Position numbers and translations under genes: made by a program. From positions 1 through 64,000 of the forward strand of contig JADIIX010000103.1 of the NCBI GenBank assembly GCA_027604505.1: a DNA stretch of 64,000 nt, written 5' to 3'. The first letter of the stretch is position 1. Each line of letters starts with the position of its first letter. Below, piece after piece: positions 36,302-49,240 of this stretch. Origin of the DNA: Gonapodya sp. JEL0774. Taxonomy: Eukaryota; Monoblepharomycota; Monoblepharidomycetes; Monoblepharidales; Gonapodyaceae. The notes below the pieces were generated by a model. That model was given only the letters and a program-made list of their open reading frames with translations, was not told the DNA's origin and searched no databases.

Positions 36302-39272
36302 ATGATCGTCCTCCCACATCCTCCAGGAATGAACAGCGACGACGACGAGGCAGTAAACGAGAGCGAAGATATCCTTAACACTCTCCGTGACGCCAATGAG
36401 GCTCGCTTTGAAAAGAGGAGGCGCGAAGACAGACGCGAAATGGACGATTTCTTGCGCTTCGAACAAGAAGTTTTGGTTGAAAATCACAATGCCGATGAGA
36501 GCACGATATTTGATGGCAATCTAGATGCAAAAATAAAGGACTCTTGGAATGCACGGGAGGGACAGGGACTGACAGGAGTGATGGCGGCGAAGTCGGAATC
36601 GCATCGCGAGGCTGATACAGTGCAACAACTCGAAGCCGAACGCTTTGGTGATGATCACAGAGAGGACATTGAATCGCATAGACGTTTTTCCTCCACGCAA
36701 ACCGTCCTTCGCGGGCCTCGGATTCCTGTCAGAACAACAATTGCGTCAAGGGACAGGCTCCGTTTGCTTCCATCCGAGGCATCACAAGCTACCTCGAGCA
36801 CCAATGATACCGTTGTAGACTGGAATGAACATGTCGGACACATGCCATCGCGTGCAGCTGATGTTGAGGCTGTACTGAACGAACTTGTAATGGAAGGTGG
36901 GTGATGTGACTGATCACAGTTCGAGGTTATGAGACCAATCGCTGGTGTCTCCAGCGTGCAGAGAGTGAACTCAAGTATTTTGTGAGGAGAATCGTGGTGA
37001 TCCATTATCTGGTGTATGATAACGTTCAAATGTACTACCTTTCCTCGCCTCCAGATGCGCGTCATCGCACTCCTCGTTCCGAATTTACCATAGCAAACCT
37101 CAACAGCGGGTCGTCCGAGCTTGTTCAATCCCAAGTTGATGCAGTCGACGATCCGAACCCTGCCTCAATCTCTCCTATTTCATCCAGTCGACGTTCAACC
37201 AACTCACCACCTCCACAACCTTCCAAGTACCTCACGTCACTATTTCCTGGCTTAGCCAAGGAGAACCAGAGACGAGCTGCGGCTACGGATGCTGTTGTCA
37301 CCGCAGCACAGGAGATACCGACTCCCGCAGGACCTGCTCCTGCTGTCCGCTCTCGTCCCGGGAGCACAGGCTCTGTTTCAGGAAGCTCTCTACTGACAGC
37401 TACCGGCTCAGCAGTGAAAGGGCTTACTGTTGTCCCACCTCTTCCTGATTTGGACCGGATGGATGACTCGTCGGTTGCTGTGTACGTTGCCGCAAAAGTT
37501 GAGGTCAGTTGGGATGAAGGAGGATACTGAATCACTGGCGTCGCTGTTCCAGCCTTCTCTGATTTGTGGCTACCTTACTAATCGGACGTTTAATCAGGAG
37601 CTTCGTCGTGAGATTGCTCGATACAAGCGCGCCGCAGAAGAAGCTGAGACTTTGCGAAAGGCAGCCGAGGATAGGGAAAAGGCCGCAAAAGATGAGGAAG
37701 TGCGTTTAGAATGTTTGCTACTTTTAGTTTCTTTTGCAGTGTCCTCTATGGTGGATTGACCCGCCGGTTTGATCTGCTGTCTAACCGTAACGTGCAGGTA
37801 TCGCTGCGCCGGCAGCGAGCTGAACTGGACGCCCAATTAGCGCAACTCGCCGCTCAACGTCGCGAATTCAAACGAGACAAGACAAAATGGGAGAAGCAGA
37901 AAGAAGCATCCGAAGTTCTTCCAACCAAAAAGTGTGTTGATAGTGCGTGCAACCCTATCGGCATTCCATCTGAACACATATGTTTCTGTTACATGAAGGG
38001 ATCGCTCTGAAATTGTCGCACTCCAGAATCAAATCACCCACCTCAACGCTGCGCTACAACAGGCGAAACTTCGTGCTTCCTTAGATAAAGACCGCCTAGA
38101 GCGCCGTATCGAAGACCTTACAAAACGTAACTCCGAGCTTGTTGATGAAGTGCGCTCTTTAGAGCGTGAGAGAGCAGGTTTCTTGGAGCGGGAAATGACT
38201 AGGACGGCAGTCTCGGCAAATCTACAACAGACTGCCAAATCAAGGGCGCATATTAATTCAAAGACATATTCACCTACAGTACCTAATGGGAGGAAGACCG
38301 GCGATGGCAGCAGTGCAGAAGTCACCGACTTTTCCCGCAGCCTGTCTGAGCCAAGGACTGCAGTGACGAAACGACCGTCTGTACCAGCTAGAGGCGGATT
38401 GAGCGTGGTGAAAGTGAGCCAGAAGCCACGAGCATCCGCATCAGAGCTGAGTGCAGCGGCACCGGCAGCCGAGGGCCGTGCAGGGATAGGACAATCGTCA
38501 GTGACTCAGTCCGCTTCCCAGCCACCGATGGTAGGACCTCCAGATTCTTCTTTAGTTAATTCAGACGTGACGGATCGGCTGGATGCTCTAGAACGGAATC
38601 TGAGCTTGTCCGCATCTTTCCAAGCAGAGTACGTGTTAGAAGGTGGCGGGATACGACGTACATACACGGATGGGACCTTGCTTGAGGCACGAAGAGGGGG
38701 CGTGGTAAAAGAAACATGGCGAGATGGGCGGATGGTGGTGAGGTATGGCAACGGGGACACACGCGAGGTCCGTTTCATCCTTCATGACTATCATTGGAGG
38801 GAGCTCATTAGGTTCCGACCTGCAGACTATCCCAGGTGATCGAGAGACATACACATACGCGGCAACACGAACTCAGGTGACAACGTACAAGGATGGCCTC
38901 CGCGTGTGCGTGTTTGAGAATGGTCAGACCGAATACCGATTTGGCGATGGAAGCGAATGCATTGTTTAGTAAGTCATGATGAAAGTTTGGGTACTTCTTT
39001 GCGGAAAGAAAATTAGCGTACCGTAACTTCTGTGTTTTCTCCCCCGTTCCCCTTATGTAGCACGGACGGGACGAAAAAGTTCATAGGAACAGATGGAGAA
39101 GTGGGTTGTGGAGCGAGTCGGTGGCGGCACTTCATATTCCTGACCAAAATTTTGTTCACTTCAATCCCTCATCTGACAACAGGAGGAGCTGGAGTACCCC
39201 GATGGAACCCGTGCTGGTCAGCTTGTACGCGGCCAAGCCGCTCAATGGGGAAATGAGCAAAGATTAAATTAG
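36302..39272 (+). CDS. CPAP/CENPJ/Sas-4-type centriole protein with TCP10 C-terminal domain
   Basis: Multi-exon gene. Exons include 36302-36898, about 37050-37503, 37597-37699, 37798-37932, 38006-38790, about 38829-38966, 39060-39102 and 39183-39272. The N-terminal half is acidic/basic and disordered. The middle is coiled coil (LRREIARYKRAAEEAETLRKA, SLRRQRAELDAQLAQL, DKDRLERRIEDLTKRNSELV). The C-terminus carries the TCP10/G-box repeats of PF07202: YTDGTLLEARRGGVVKETWRDGRMVVRYGNGD, YKDGLRVCVFENGQTEYRFGDGS, YTDGTKKFIGTDGE and LEYPDGT. This domain marks CPAP/Sas-4, which controls centriole and basal-body length and binds tubulin and STIL. Presence implies a centriole/flagellum in the life cycle. 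ATG 36329 is an alternative start. Confidence 0.9.
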
Positions 39273-39387
39273 GTTAAAAAACATCTTGTCGTGTAAATAT
39301 GTATAGTTCGTATTATATTGGGTTTCCGCGTTAAGGTTCCGTAGTGCCTTCCTGCTCACTTTTGAAAGTGGAACATTGGGAAGAACA

Positions 39388-40008
39388 ATGGAAGTTCTTG
39401 AGGAGAAAAGCGCGCGACGTAAGTGTCACGCATGATGATGAGAAGTCGCGCTATTATCAATTGGACCATTTCCTTTGCGGGGTGCCGTCTTCTCACTCGA
39501 ACCCAGTGTGCGATTCAGAAGTGATCACACTCGTCCGCGAGTCGCAATCTGCTCGCCCGAAAGAAAAAAGGTCGCCTCGCATTAAGACCCAGTCAGAGCT
39601 TGCAACAGTGGAGCACCAGCTCATCACGTACTTCAAGGATCTGAACATGCCCTCCCTTAACCAGACAGCGGATCAAGTGCGCCATGTCCAGGCAGCGCTC
39701 AAGCCTTATAACCTTAAGCGGAATGAGCAGTTGCAGATTGTGAATTCTCGGCCATCCTTTCCTGTTGAGCTCGCAATTGTGAGTAGGTTGTTCCAGTGAA
39801 GTGAATGTAGTCCAATTTTGCTTGCTGGTACTCTTATTGGCTCTTTTGCTGATTGCACTGCTTGTCAGATGCTTTACTCACTCCGTATCATGTGATTCCC
39901 CAGCTTCTCGAAGACCCCGAGTTTCACGAGAACAATCTTGACGAAATGCTCGCCATCATCTCTGCGTCTCTCCCGTTAGCACCTATAAACCCGGCAACGA
40001 AGCGATAG
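39388..40008 (+). CDS. rpc9: RNA polymerase III subunit Rpc9 (C17/CRCP)
   Basis: Three exons, 39388-39418, 39507-39778 and 39904-40008, give 408 nt (135 aa). The nuclear Pol III stalk subunit pairs with Rpc25 and is homologous to Rpb4. After splicing it starts MEVLEEKSARLCDSEVITLV, the CRCP family opening, then ELATVEHQLITYF, TADQVRHVQAALKPYNLKRNEQLQIVNSRP and VELAI, and ends LLEDPEFHENNLDEMLAIISASLP, the C-terminal helices of the HRDC-like domain. Size matches human CRCP (about 148). The second exon contains a short basic loop (RPKEKRSPRIK). Confidence 0.9.
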
Positions 40009-40329
40009 CAGATCGGACGAAGCCCCCCCGCGCACGCTATATGCATCATCGTTTTGTGCATGTTCATTCACCCATATGACCTTGACACTAGAGTGTGAGA
40101 ATTGCTCTTTACTACACTATGTTGTGCTTCTGTTCGTCTTTAACAGAAGACACCCGTCTCCGTCACACATTTGTAATTGAATAAATTGATTGATGATTTG
40201 ATTTCATTTTCGCGACAATGCGAACAAAACAATTAAACTCATACCTACAACAAGCAACCGAATACAGGAGCGTTCCCATACACCGAACCTCTCCCCTCGG
40301 CGGCGTCGGATCCCAATCACGATGAAGCA
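40009..40329. other. Convergent intergenic region
   Basis: About 320 bp between the Rpc9 stop and the stop of the minus-strand kinase gene. It contains 3' UTR-like AT-rich sequence and no ORF of interest. Confidence 0.4.
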
Positions 40330-43300
40330 TTACTGCCCCTGTCTTGTTTGACCGTGCCCTTGTGACAAACCCGCAGCAGTAAGTATTGCTCCAACGTTGC
40401 CACCTAATCTTACAACCTCGGCCTTCAAAACGTCCACTTCCTGCTCTCTCCTCTGCGCCAAGGATCTGAGTCGTGACAATTCTCTCCGCAGCATCGCCGC
40501 TTCCTCGGCCGGCACAACAGGGGATAGGGCAGGGGAGCTCGGCCCCGCGGCTGGAACGGAACCCATAACGAGGGAACTGATGGAGCCAGCAGATAAAGTA
40601 GGGGAGTAACCTGCTGGTGCGCCCTGCGCAGACGCCAAGCTCGACAGAAGCTCCTCAAGGGCCCTGGCCTGTTCCCTATTTTGCTGCAGAAGCACCTCCA
40701 CCCTGTCGACTGTGGCTGTCCCTGGAGGAAACCTTCCACTACTAGTGCCTCCAACCACATGTGCAATTGGAGATGCCATCCCCCCTGCCGGTGGTCTGGT
40801 CATAGCAGCGGCTGTATTGGGCGGCGTACCAGAGCCTACGCTCTCGTCTGCCCGGTCCGTGACTGAGAACCTCCCCCTGCGAATCTCCTGCGGTGCGGAA
40901 GCCCCCTGCTGCGCGACGAGTGGAGGTGGGGAAGGCGCATTCGGGAGACCCACGTTATAAAGCGATGCAGAAGGGTATCCAGGTATGAGGTGGAGATGTG
41001 ATCCCGCCGCAGATAGACTGGACGAGAGAACACCTGCCGACGGGGGGCCGGCGGAAATAGCTGATAACGCGGGAGAAACCGACAATGGTGCTCCGTACAC
41101 CTGCCCACCGCCGTGTCCGGCATGTGTTGCAGGCGGACTGTCGGTCGGTGATGGTGGTGCAGTCTCCACGGTGAATCTTGATTTTTTCACCGGCTGCGGA
41201 TGCGCAGTCGCTACCGTCGACGAAGGGGACCTCCCGTGGCCCTGGCCTTGCCCTTGCCCTTGACCTTGCGTCGGTGCAGCAGGCCGCACTGGCATAGCCA
41301 ACCTAGACACGGGCGCTGGACTCGACGACCCGGACGATCCGGCAGACGCTGACCCCGCATGGCTTCTCGCCGCAGCCAACGGCGAAGTCGAAGAACCCCC
41401 GACCATATTCACACTCTGCGACGCCGCCACGGCCGCTTGAGGTGGCGACGCCCGTCCAGATGTGTCTGCCGACATCTTACCCGGAGGAAACTGATAATGC
41501 AACCCTGCTAACTGGCCCTGCCCTAACGGCGTCACTGTTATAGACGATGGAACTCCATCAACAGAGCTAGCCATGGAGCCCCGTCTCACCGACACGGAAT
41601 CTGCAGCAGTGGTGCTCACAGTGCTGGCTGAATCAGCGAACTCAACGTCAGATGGGGCGCGGGAGAGTGGTCGAATGGGAAGTTCTGAAGTGGATGTAAC
41701 GGTGGAAGGTGGGGAGGGCGGAGGAGCGTCATGGTCTGTAGATTTATTGCTGAAATCCCAAGAGACAGGCTGGAGGTCAGTAGGTGGCGGGGGTTTGGAC
41801 GGGCGGGACTCTGAGATGCGGGGCAGAACGGAGTAGACATAAATCAGGATGTCAGCACACCTGCCACATCTTCAAGTTCAAAGGCGCGGCTCGAACCTAC
41901 TCTTCGCCATCTGCCTCCTCTCAATCGGGGGCAACCCTTGCAGGATCTTCTCTCTCAAATACTGCGCCTTCCGTGCCCCTTTGAAAAAGCTATGCTGAAG
42001 CAATTTTTCTGCAGTAGGCCGTTTGGCGGGATCGCGTATGAGACACAGGTCGATGAGATCTTTGAAGACTCGAGAGTAACGATTCTTGGTGGAGGCGAGG
42101 TCGAGGGTGGGAGGTGCAGATTGGAGAGTGAGCATGAGGACCTGGGGATGCCGATGTGGAGAAGAATGTGCACGGTGAATCAAGTGTGTGGTGGCACTCG
42201 TAACCTTCCCCCAGTCCCCGCCTTGCACAAACATCTTTCCTTCCCAAAACGCACACTCCACAAACCACTTGAACCCCAACTCTCATGCACCATACCATTT
42301 CCATAAACGCATTGCCTGGCCACTCACTTTGATTGGCGGATACTTCGCGTACGGGGCCTGCCCCGTCGCTAGTTCCAAGCACGTTATTCCAAAACTCCAA
42401 ATGTCGGCCTTGAAGTCGTATCCTGATTGTTCCATAACTTCCTAGAAATGGAAACGGGGACGAATGCGGGGCAGCGGCAGAGGCAGTGCGAGTGAGTAGG
42501 GGATGGAGGAATAACAAGAACGGGAAGTGGGAGCCCATAAGTAGGGCCAGAGCATAGATTCCGCGAGACTTACAGGGGCCATCCAGCATGGTGTGCCGAC
42601 TGTTGCCATGAAGTGCAGAGCACGAGGTGAGAAGTAGTTTGTAAAATATCGTTGAATGTGATGGTGAGTCATCCCAAGAAAGAGCAGAACGGGGAAACGG
42701 CGCCAAGGTGGGGCGGCCAATTCAACAGGGGGCTGAGAATCAACACCGTAGACTCCACCACCATGGAAAATGAGGGGGTTCCAGCTTCTGTCCCCCCTCC
42801 CTCAGCTTGCAACAGCAACGCCAACGAAATTTTCAAAAAATCTTCCTTGCACCCACTCGCACTCATATCCCCCACATAATGGCGCCCGTGAATCAATAAA
42901 TAAACATAATACTCTTCTCTCTCCAACCCGAATCCCTCGAAGAGCTTGCCCCCTGTACCCTCAGACCACTCACCAAACGTCTTACGCATAGCCTTTCTAT
43001 CTCCATTATCTGTCAAGCTCGAGCTTACTCCGAAATCCGCCAATTGCACTCCGCCTTCCTCATCCACCAACAAATTTCCCGCCTTAATATCTCTATGAAT
43101 GAGCCCACTCTTGTGCAGATACTCAAGTCCTTGTAGCGCTTGTTTCATTATCGTGGCAATCACGGATTCTTCGAATCCGGTGGTGTGGTTGAACTTGAGA
43201 ATATCGAGGACGGAACCGGGACTAAGGTAGGGGGTGACAATATGCAGGCGAGAATCGGAGACGAAGGAGGTGTAGACCGGGAGGAGGTTAGGGTGTTTGG

Positions 43301-44131
43301 AGAGCGACATGGTTTGGATCTCGCGCTATAGGGCAGGTAATGTGGTGCGGAGGTGTGGTGAAAGTCGTAAGGTATTTAGGTGGTGGGGACGTTTTGGAGC
43401 AGGTTGATAATGGTGACGGTGAGGGAAGAAAGTGGTGGACAGGGACGAACCATGGTGAGGTGACGGGGGTTAAGGGTGGAAGAAGGTAGAGCAAGAAGCG
43501 GAGTCAGCGACGAGACAGAAAACATCACTATCCAGGCGAGCAGAAGAGTGCAGTCCAGTTTCGGTGCGTGGACGTGAGATGTGTGGCTTGTCCCGACCAT
43601 CGAATGGCCGTTCTTCGAGTCCCCCACACCATTGAATCCGGTCCGTGACTAAGTCCAGGCAATCGACAATCTTGTTGGTGTGCGTACGGCAACTGGAGAC
43701 CGGTGACAGCAGTGACGCCATCCCAATTCACGAAAACGGGACTGCCCACATCACTCCAAACGCACCCTCAATTCCTCGATCTGTCCGCGTTCAAACATAT
43801 CCAGCTCAATAACCTTGACGGCAACATCTCGTACGGATGGCAGATAGAGAGCTTTGTAAACGACAGCGGATGAACCATAACCAATGGGAGTCTGTTCGAA
43901 TTTGTAGTCTTGTATGTTTTTCGAAAAGTCCGAGAGAGGGGAGAGATTTTGCAACGAATTTTGAGTTGATGGAGGCGAAGAGGAGAGGAAAGAGGCGACG
44001 GGAGATTTTGAGAGCATTTGCGGGGCAAATGGGTTGGTGATTGAGCTGGTGGATGAAGAGGGCAACTTGTTCTGAGCGGAATCGATGGGAGCCGACTCGC
44101 AGGGAGACACCACGGAGCTCGTTTCCATCAC
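40330..44131 (-). CDS. STE20-family protein kinase, OSR1/SPAK (GCK-VI) like
   Basis: Kinase exons: 44131-43766, 43325-42974, 42599-42574, 42441-42328, 42141-about 41901. A long final exon, about 41860-40330, encodes the tail. Motifs: [12 protein letters not shown] (Gly loop), VAVKVIELD (Lys), [83 protein letters not shown]-like [11 protein letters not shown] plus GQAPY matches OSR1/SPAK and relatives. The Ser/Pro/Ala-rich tail of about 480 residues contains two RFxV-type motifs (SRFTVE and GRFSVT) and ends in a leucine-rich coiled coil ([38 protein letters not shown]). No classical CCT domain was recognised. A 26-nt exon (42599-42574) carries the activation segment VGTPCWMAP. The junction near 41865-41901 is uncertain. 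Confidence 0.85.
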
Positions 44132-44499
44132 GCGTCAGAAACGCGGGGGCGGGCGCGGACCGGAGTCCCGCGGATGAAAGTGAAAGAAGAATCAGAAGGG
44201 GTAAGTGGAGTTTGGAACCAAAACAGCAAACTGAATCTGCCCATTATCGTTCCTGTCGCACCACATGACAAACGAGTGGACTGTGCCAACTTCAGGATAC
44301 ACAGAGTGGTAATTTACCTTTCGCTTCCACTGGCATAAAGCAGGAAATTTTGCCACTACTGCCGATCACGCTACTGCTGCCGAACACGTCAAACTGAGTG
44401 GAGTAGACGCAATCTAAATGTATGAGGTCAGATATGTGGCATATATGTTGTCTGTTTTACAAGCAAGTGTACAGACAGTACATAAAGGGCCTGGCCTGA
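44132..44499. other. Intergenic, no gene seen
   Basis: About 370 bp upstream of the minus-strand kinase start. No recognisable gene; presumably holds its promoter. Confidence 0.4.
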
Positions 44500-45468
44500 A
44501 TGGCTGGGGTCCTGGCATCAACCCACCCACTGCCATCATTATCACCGGGTGTGATCCCGGTTCACCCGCACTCTGCTCGTTCTCAGAGCGAAATCCAAAG
44601 ACGATCACTCGATTCTCTCTTGCTGGGCGCTTTTGGCTTTCACCCAGTCGGCTGGTTCACACTCCTTCGCCCGTCATCTGCAGATCCTGCGATCCCCCTT
44701 CGCTTCCAAAACGACTTGGCACTCCTCAAATTCCTCGCTACTCCCTCAGCGCTCAATTGGCTCGCTGTCTTCCTCCCCTCCCCCGATCTCTCAAATCGGC
44801 TTCTCCCCCTATTCTTCATTGGGAGCGTGCCTCAACCAATACTCTCCCTCTGCATTGCAGATTTCATCCTTACCTTGACCATTGAATTTGTCCTTTGTAT
44901 ATCCTACGTTCTTTGTAGGTGACTTGATGATGGGGGATGATCGGTCTTGGCAGTCATGTCATGCGAGCAGCAGGAATCGGCACCAGACTTGCCCCCCTGG
45001 ATTCACGGAACCACGGATACCCCAGTGGCTTTTACGGACACCTTTAAATGCTTGAATTGAACGGCCGGAGAAGCCGAATCGCTTCCCTCGGTGTCCATGG
45101 CTTTGGAATCGTTATTCCACAGCGTGCTCCCAACGCGCACGTACAAGCCACTGTGCTCCTCTACAGTGTGCCGTTCCCTTTACCATGGATGGCTCGTTTG
45201 TTTGGAGATAACAGTCATTCTGGAACGAATGGAACCGCAAGTCTTGGGAGTGTGTGACACCTGCAATAGGTTGAGAGAACATGGGCATCGCACATGTATT
45301 CTGGCGAACTTGGCAATTAGTGTGGTGCTCGTGGCCACCAGTGTCTTCAAGTCGTATGACGGTTTGGACGTGCACTGGTCTGGACAAACAGGAACTACAA
45401 GAGCAGGAAGGAGAAACCTGGAGGACGCGCATTCACTTGATTGCAGCTATTATGGGTCCCCTTTCTAG
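44500..45468 (+). CDS. Possible multi-pass membrane protein
   Basis: The first open segment, 44500-44922, starts at an ATG and is hydrophobic, with likely helices at LLLGAFGFHPVGWFTLL, ALNWLAVFL and LCIADFILTLTIEFVLCISYV. It ends at a GTAGGTGA donor-like site. A second segment, about 45090-45468, has a helix (CILANLAISVVLVATSVF) and the Cys-rich motif CDTCNRLREHGHRTC. They may be exons of one gene, but I could not define the acceptor and recognise no family. Composition is better than the opposite strand. Confidence 0.35.
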
Positions 45469-45555
45469 CGTCGTGTATATTCGGGGTTCCTCGCTTCTAC
45501 TAACAGAACGCTCGTCTCCCTACCTCCACCTCACCCCTTCCTACTCTAGCCCGAC

Positions 45556-48500
45556 ATGGCCACCCGCCGCCCGTCCCTCTTTCCATCCTCCAAAGGCGCC
45601 CCATCGCCACTTGCGCCACTCTCCCTCGCTGATCCGTTAAATCTGAAACCTACGTTGTCCGCTGCTCGCCATTTCTCCGATCCCGCGAGTCCGTCCACCA
45701 TCGTAGGTGTTGATTTAGATGGCGACACCAGTAGTACGCCTCTTTCCCTTGTGGGCCTTAGTATGAAGTTTGGGACAGGCGCAGGAGGACTAGTAGACCG
45801 CGCGCTGGATTACTTGCCCACAAGCCCCACCACCGAGTCGGAGATGGAGACAGAAGAAGACAGGCAGAGGAGAGAATTGGCAGAGGAGGAGGGTGGGTCT
45901 ATGGATGGGGAGTCGGACGATGGTGGGATGCTGGGGAGCGTCACGGATGTGCATCACGGTGGACAAGAGGGACACGGGGCTGCTGGTGGCGCACACGGGT
46001 TGCTAAAAATGGCAGTGTTGTCGAACAGCAAAAACAAGGGGCAGGGCTCTGGTGTACCCCAGGACAGCGGGAGTCGCAGAGGAAGTGGCGATTCAAGCGG
46101 GGCCAAGGATGTGCGGAACAAACGTGATACCAACCAGATGGTATGGGATCCACCTCCGTTGCCGTCTCAGGGACGCGAAAATGGCGGCAACGACCAACCT
46201 GTGCTCGCTCACCGGGCGTCGAATGAAGAACAAGACTTGGCCAGCAAAGACGAAGACGAGCGAGATGAGTTTGGTCGCGTTATTTCACCGACAACTGCCA
46301 CCACGCTTTCTCCTCCCGAAATGAATGACGTCAGCGGCGTCAGTCCCGACTGCGTTGCCCCTGCCCCGAGCTCCGCCCCAAACTTCATGGTGACAACTTT
46401 CCCGTCAATCACCTCCAACACATCATCACCACCCCTTTCTGCCTCGCCCACGCCCAACTCGCTTCCTACTGCCCTCCCTTCTACCATCTCCCGCCATAAC
46501 TCTCTCCTCCCGTCCGTCGCAGCCGCCCCAACAACCCTCGTCGCTTCCCTCGCCAATTCTGACCACTCCACCACAGCCCGCGTCATCTTATCCATATCTC
46601 ACCATCCGTCCAGATATGTAGCAGCATTTGAATCCAGCTCGGCGAACTCAGTTTTGCAAGCACTCTGCGAAAAGAATACGCGGGAAGGAATCAGGGTAGC
46701 GGCGGAGGTTGTGCACATCCAAACGAGGGAGAGGGTGGCGAGGGGAAGTGTGGGCGGTGGAACAATCAATAGGAGCTCGCTTGGAGGAACCTTGGGCTTG
46801 GTTGGAGGAACCTTGGGGCATAGGCTCAGTATTACCAGTGAAGCGGTTGGACCAATAGGTGGTTCGGGCGCCGCTGTTCAGTTTGGGGTGGCAAGTTTGC
46901 CCTGGATGTTCTATGTGGCCATGCTCAGGAACCCCGACATACATTTCTCTCGTGAGGCACGATTGGCGTTGTGTGATGCACTATTGTCATCACGGTTACC
47001 TATGGATGTGGACAAGTGTCTCAAGTTGATTGCCTCAATACCCAGAGATCAGTGGGATCGCGAGACCTATACTCGTGCGGTACAAGTTAATCTCCAAAAA
47101 CGCCCTCGAGATTTTAATAGGGCTGCACGCCTGGCCGCGGACTACGGCCTCACCATGGTGGTGGTTGAGGGTGAATCTCGGGGCACTTCGCGATTTGTAA
47201 GCACGCCTCTGGTGGCCGGGGCCAGTGACCAGGATAGAAAGAATATGTGGAGGTTGTATGAAGAAGGTGCGAGGCAGGTGAAGTGGGAGGACAGTTTATC
47301 GAGGTACGTGGGGTTGAGGGACTTGGTGCAGAGAGGAGACAGTGGGCTTGGTGGGATGTCTAGACGAGGGTCCTCGACGAGCTTTGGAGCGGGTGCCCCA
47401 GGAGCAGCAGGGTGGGGGGTGTCGATGAAGACGTTTTCGGGGAATGAAAAGGCAGGTGCAACTGGCGGTGCATCGAATTCAGCGAGTCCAAGTCAGAGTC
47501 AGCCGGCCAGGGGACGTTCGACCAGTGAATCACCACCCGCAGAAACGGCTAGTCCAATCCACCAACAACCCGCTTCGCCTCCATCCCGCCGTTCCTCTAA
47601 CGCGGGTGATCAAAAAAATCCGTCGGGGAATCTTGAAACAGGCAGCTCTGCCAGCCTCCAAGCTCGTTCTGGGAAGCTTCCGGACCTTGATAACGCGATG
47701 ATGGAAGTGTGTCACTCGTTTGGAAAATGGGATAAGGCCTGGGAGATATTTCAGAACATGGGGATCTTTGATAGACATACACCAGGAATTGTGGTGACGG
47801 TTTGTCGGAGAGTGAGTTCGTTTGTCTGATTGTTGTCTGTGTATGGCTCTTCGTGGGTGGTACTGGAGCAGATGGCTGATAATTGTGGTTTGTGTGTCTA
47901 CTTTTATTGACCTGCGTCCGGGACACTGGCCTTCCCCATCCACACGACTCTCCGGCCATTGTACCCCTCCAATATTGTTGCTGCCCTCCGACCTTTGCTT
48001 CACACTCCAACGTCTCATTGCGCTATTCACTGCTCGCAACGAAAACCGTCTTTGCTTCCGACAATGATTTGATGCTACATCTTACGCGCTCTCAGGCATT
48101 CAATGAAACCGACCCTCAAACGAACCCCGAGACCCGCAAACAGTGGGAAGACCGGGCATGGTTCGTGTACACCAAGGTCCTTGCTCGGAGGGAAAGTCTC
48201 GCGATGCAGGATTCGTCGGTGAGGTTTATGTTGCATGAATTATTTGAGATTGTAAGTTGCTGAGGAGAGCGGACGACGATGATTTGATTTGACATTGTTG
48301 TGGTAATTTTGTAGCTATGCGATTCACTAGAGACGAAGAATCGTTTCAGCAAAGTGATGAGTGTCTCACGGGTATGTTGGTTGGGTGGCGATCCCCTTTA
48401 CCGCAGGTGTCCGGTGACGTGTTTCACGCTCTGTTTTGCACATTTTAGGAGTACCCCGACGTTCTCAACAATCTACGCGACGAGTATCTTGCCCGGCCAA

Positions 48501-49240
48501 TCTTCCGAATATGTCTCTCAGCGCTCGAATCAGAACTATCGAAGTTCCCCGGAGGAGTACTGGGCGCACGGACACCACCAAAAAACTGCGTGGAAATTTG
48601 CAGCAAGGCCTTTGAAATTTATGCGGGTGTGAGACAGACCTTCGTGTTTGGGAACCGCAGGACCAAAAAGTGCAATCTGAACACATACGCGATGTTGCTG
48701 GATATGTGCACAAAGATCAGCGATTTACCCCACATGTCTATTGTGCTACAGGATTTGTGGGATGCAAAGGTCGAACTTGAAGTTGGATTGCTGCAGGTGG
48801 GTGGCACTTCCCCAGAGATCTGCGTTCCCAACTTCTGTCATATCTCCCCGACAACCTCCCAGCCCCTCCAAGAGATCCACGACGACATTCTCTGCGGTGA
48901 TGATGACGAGTGTCAATTCACTGATGTTCTCTACCACCCAATCCGCCGACGAAACGGCTCCATAGCAGGGTCTGCCGCCAATTCCGCGCGAGATGTCTCA
49001 GCCGCAAATTCGAGTGGGGACGATGCAGCTAAAACCATCCGACAGGTCTTGCCAGTATACGCGGACCACCCGGAAGCAAAGAAACTGCTCAAGCATGCAG
49101 TGAAGCGAGCTTCCATGTTGGCCGCCAGGATGCAGAAGGCGACGGATGTGGGAGGCCCGGGAGGCCCTGGTGGTCCAGCCGGCAAGGTGGATGCTGCGAA
49201 ATCTCGAGGAAGTGGTATTAGAGGAATGTTAGGATGGTAG
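45556..49240 (+). CDS. PPR/TPR-like helical repeat protein with long disordered N-terminus
   Basis: Exons 45556-47811, 48096-48251, 48315-48371 and 48449-49240. The first 400 residues are low complexity (Ser, Pro, Gly, acidic clusters). After this come helical pairs of pentatricopeptide type, e.g. TYTRAVQVNLQKRPRDFNRA, AMMEVCHSFGKWDKAWEIFQ and TYAMLLDMCTKISDLPHMS, plus a core segment FYVAMLRNPDIHFSREARLA. PPR proteins usually bind organellar RNA, but no mitochondrial targeting peptide is evident and the long acidic N-terminus is unlike typical fungal PPR proteins. The C-terminus is Gly/Pro/Lys-rich. The last exon reads through a possible GTGGGT donor at about 48797, so the tail may be spliced. 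Confidence 0.65.
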
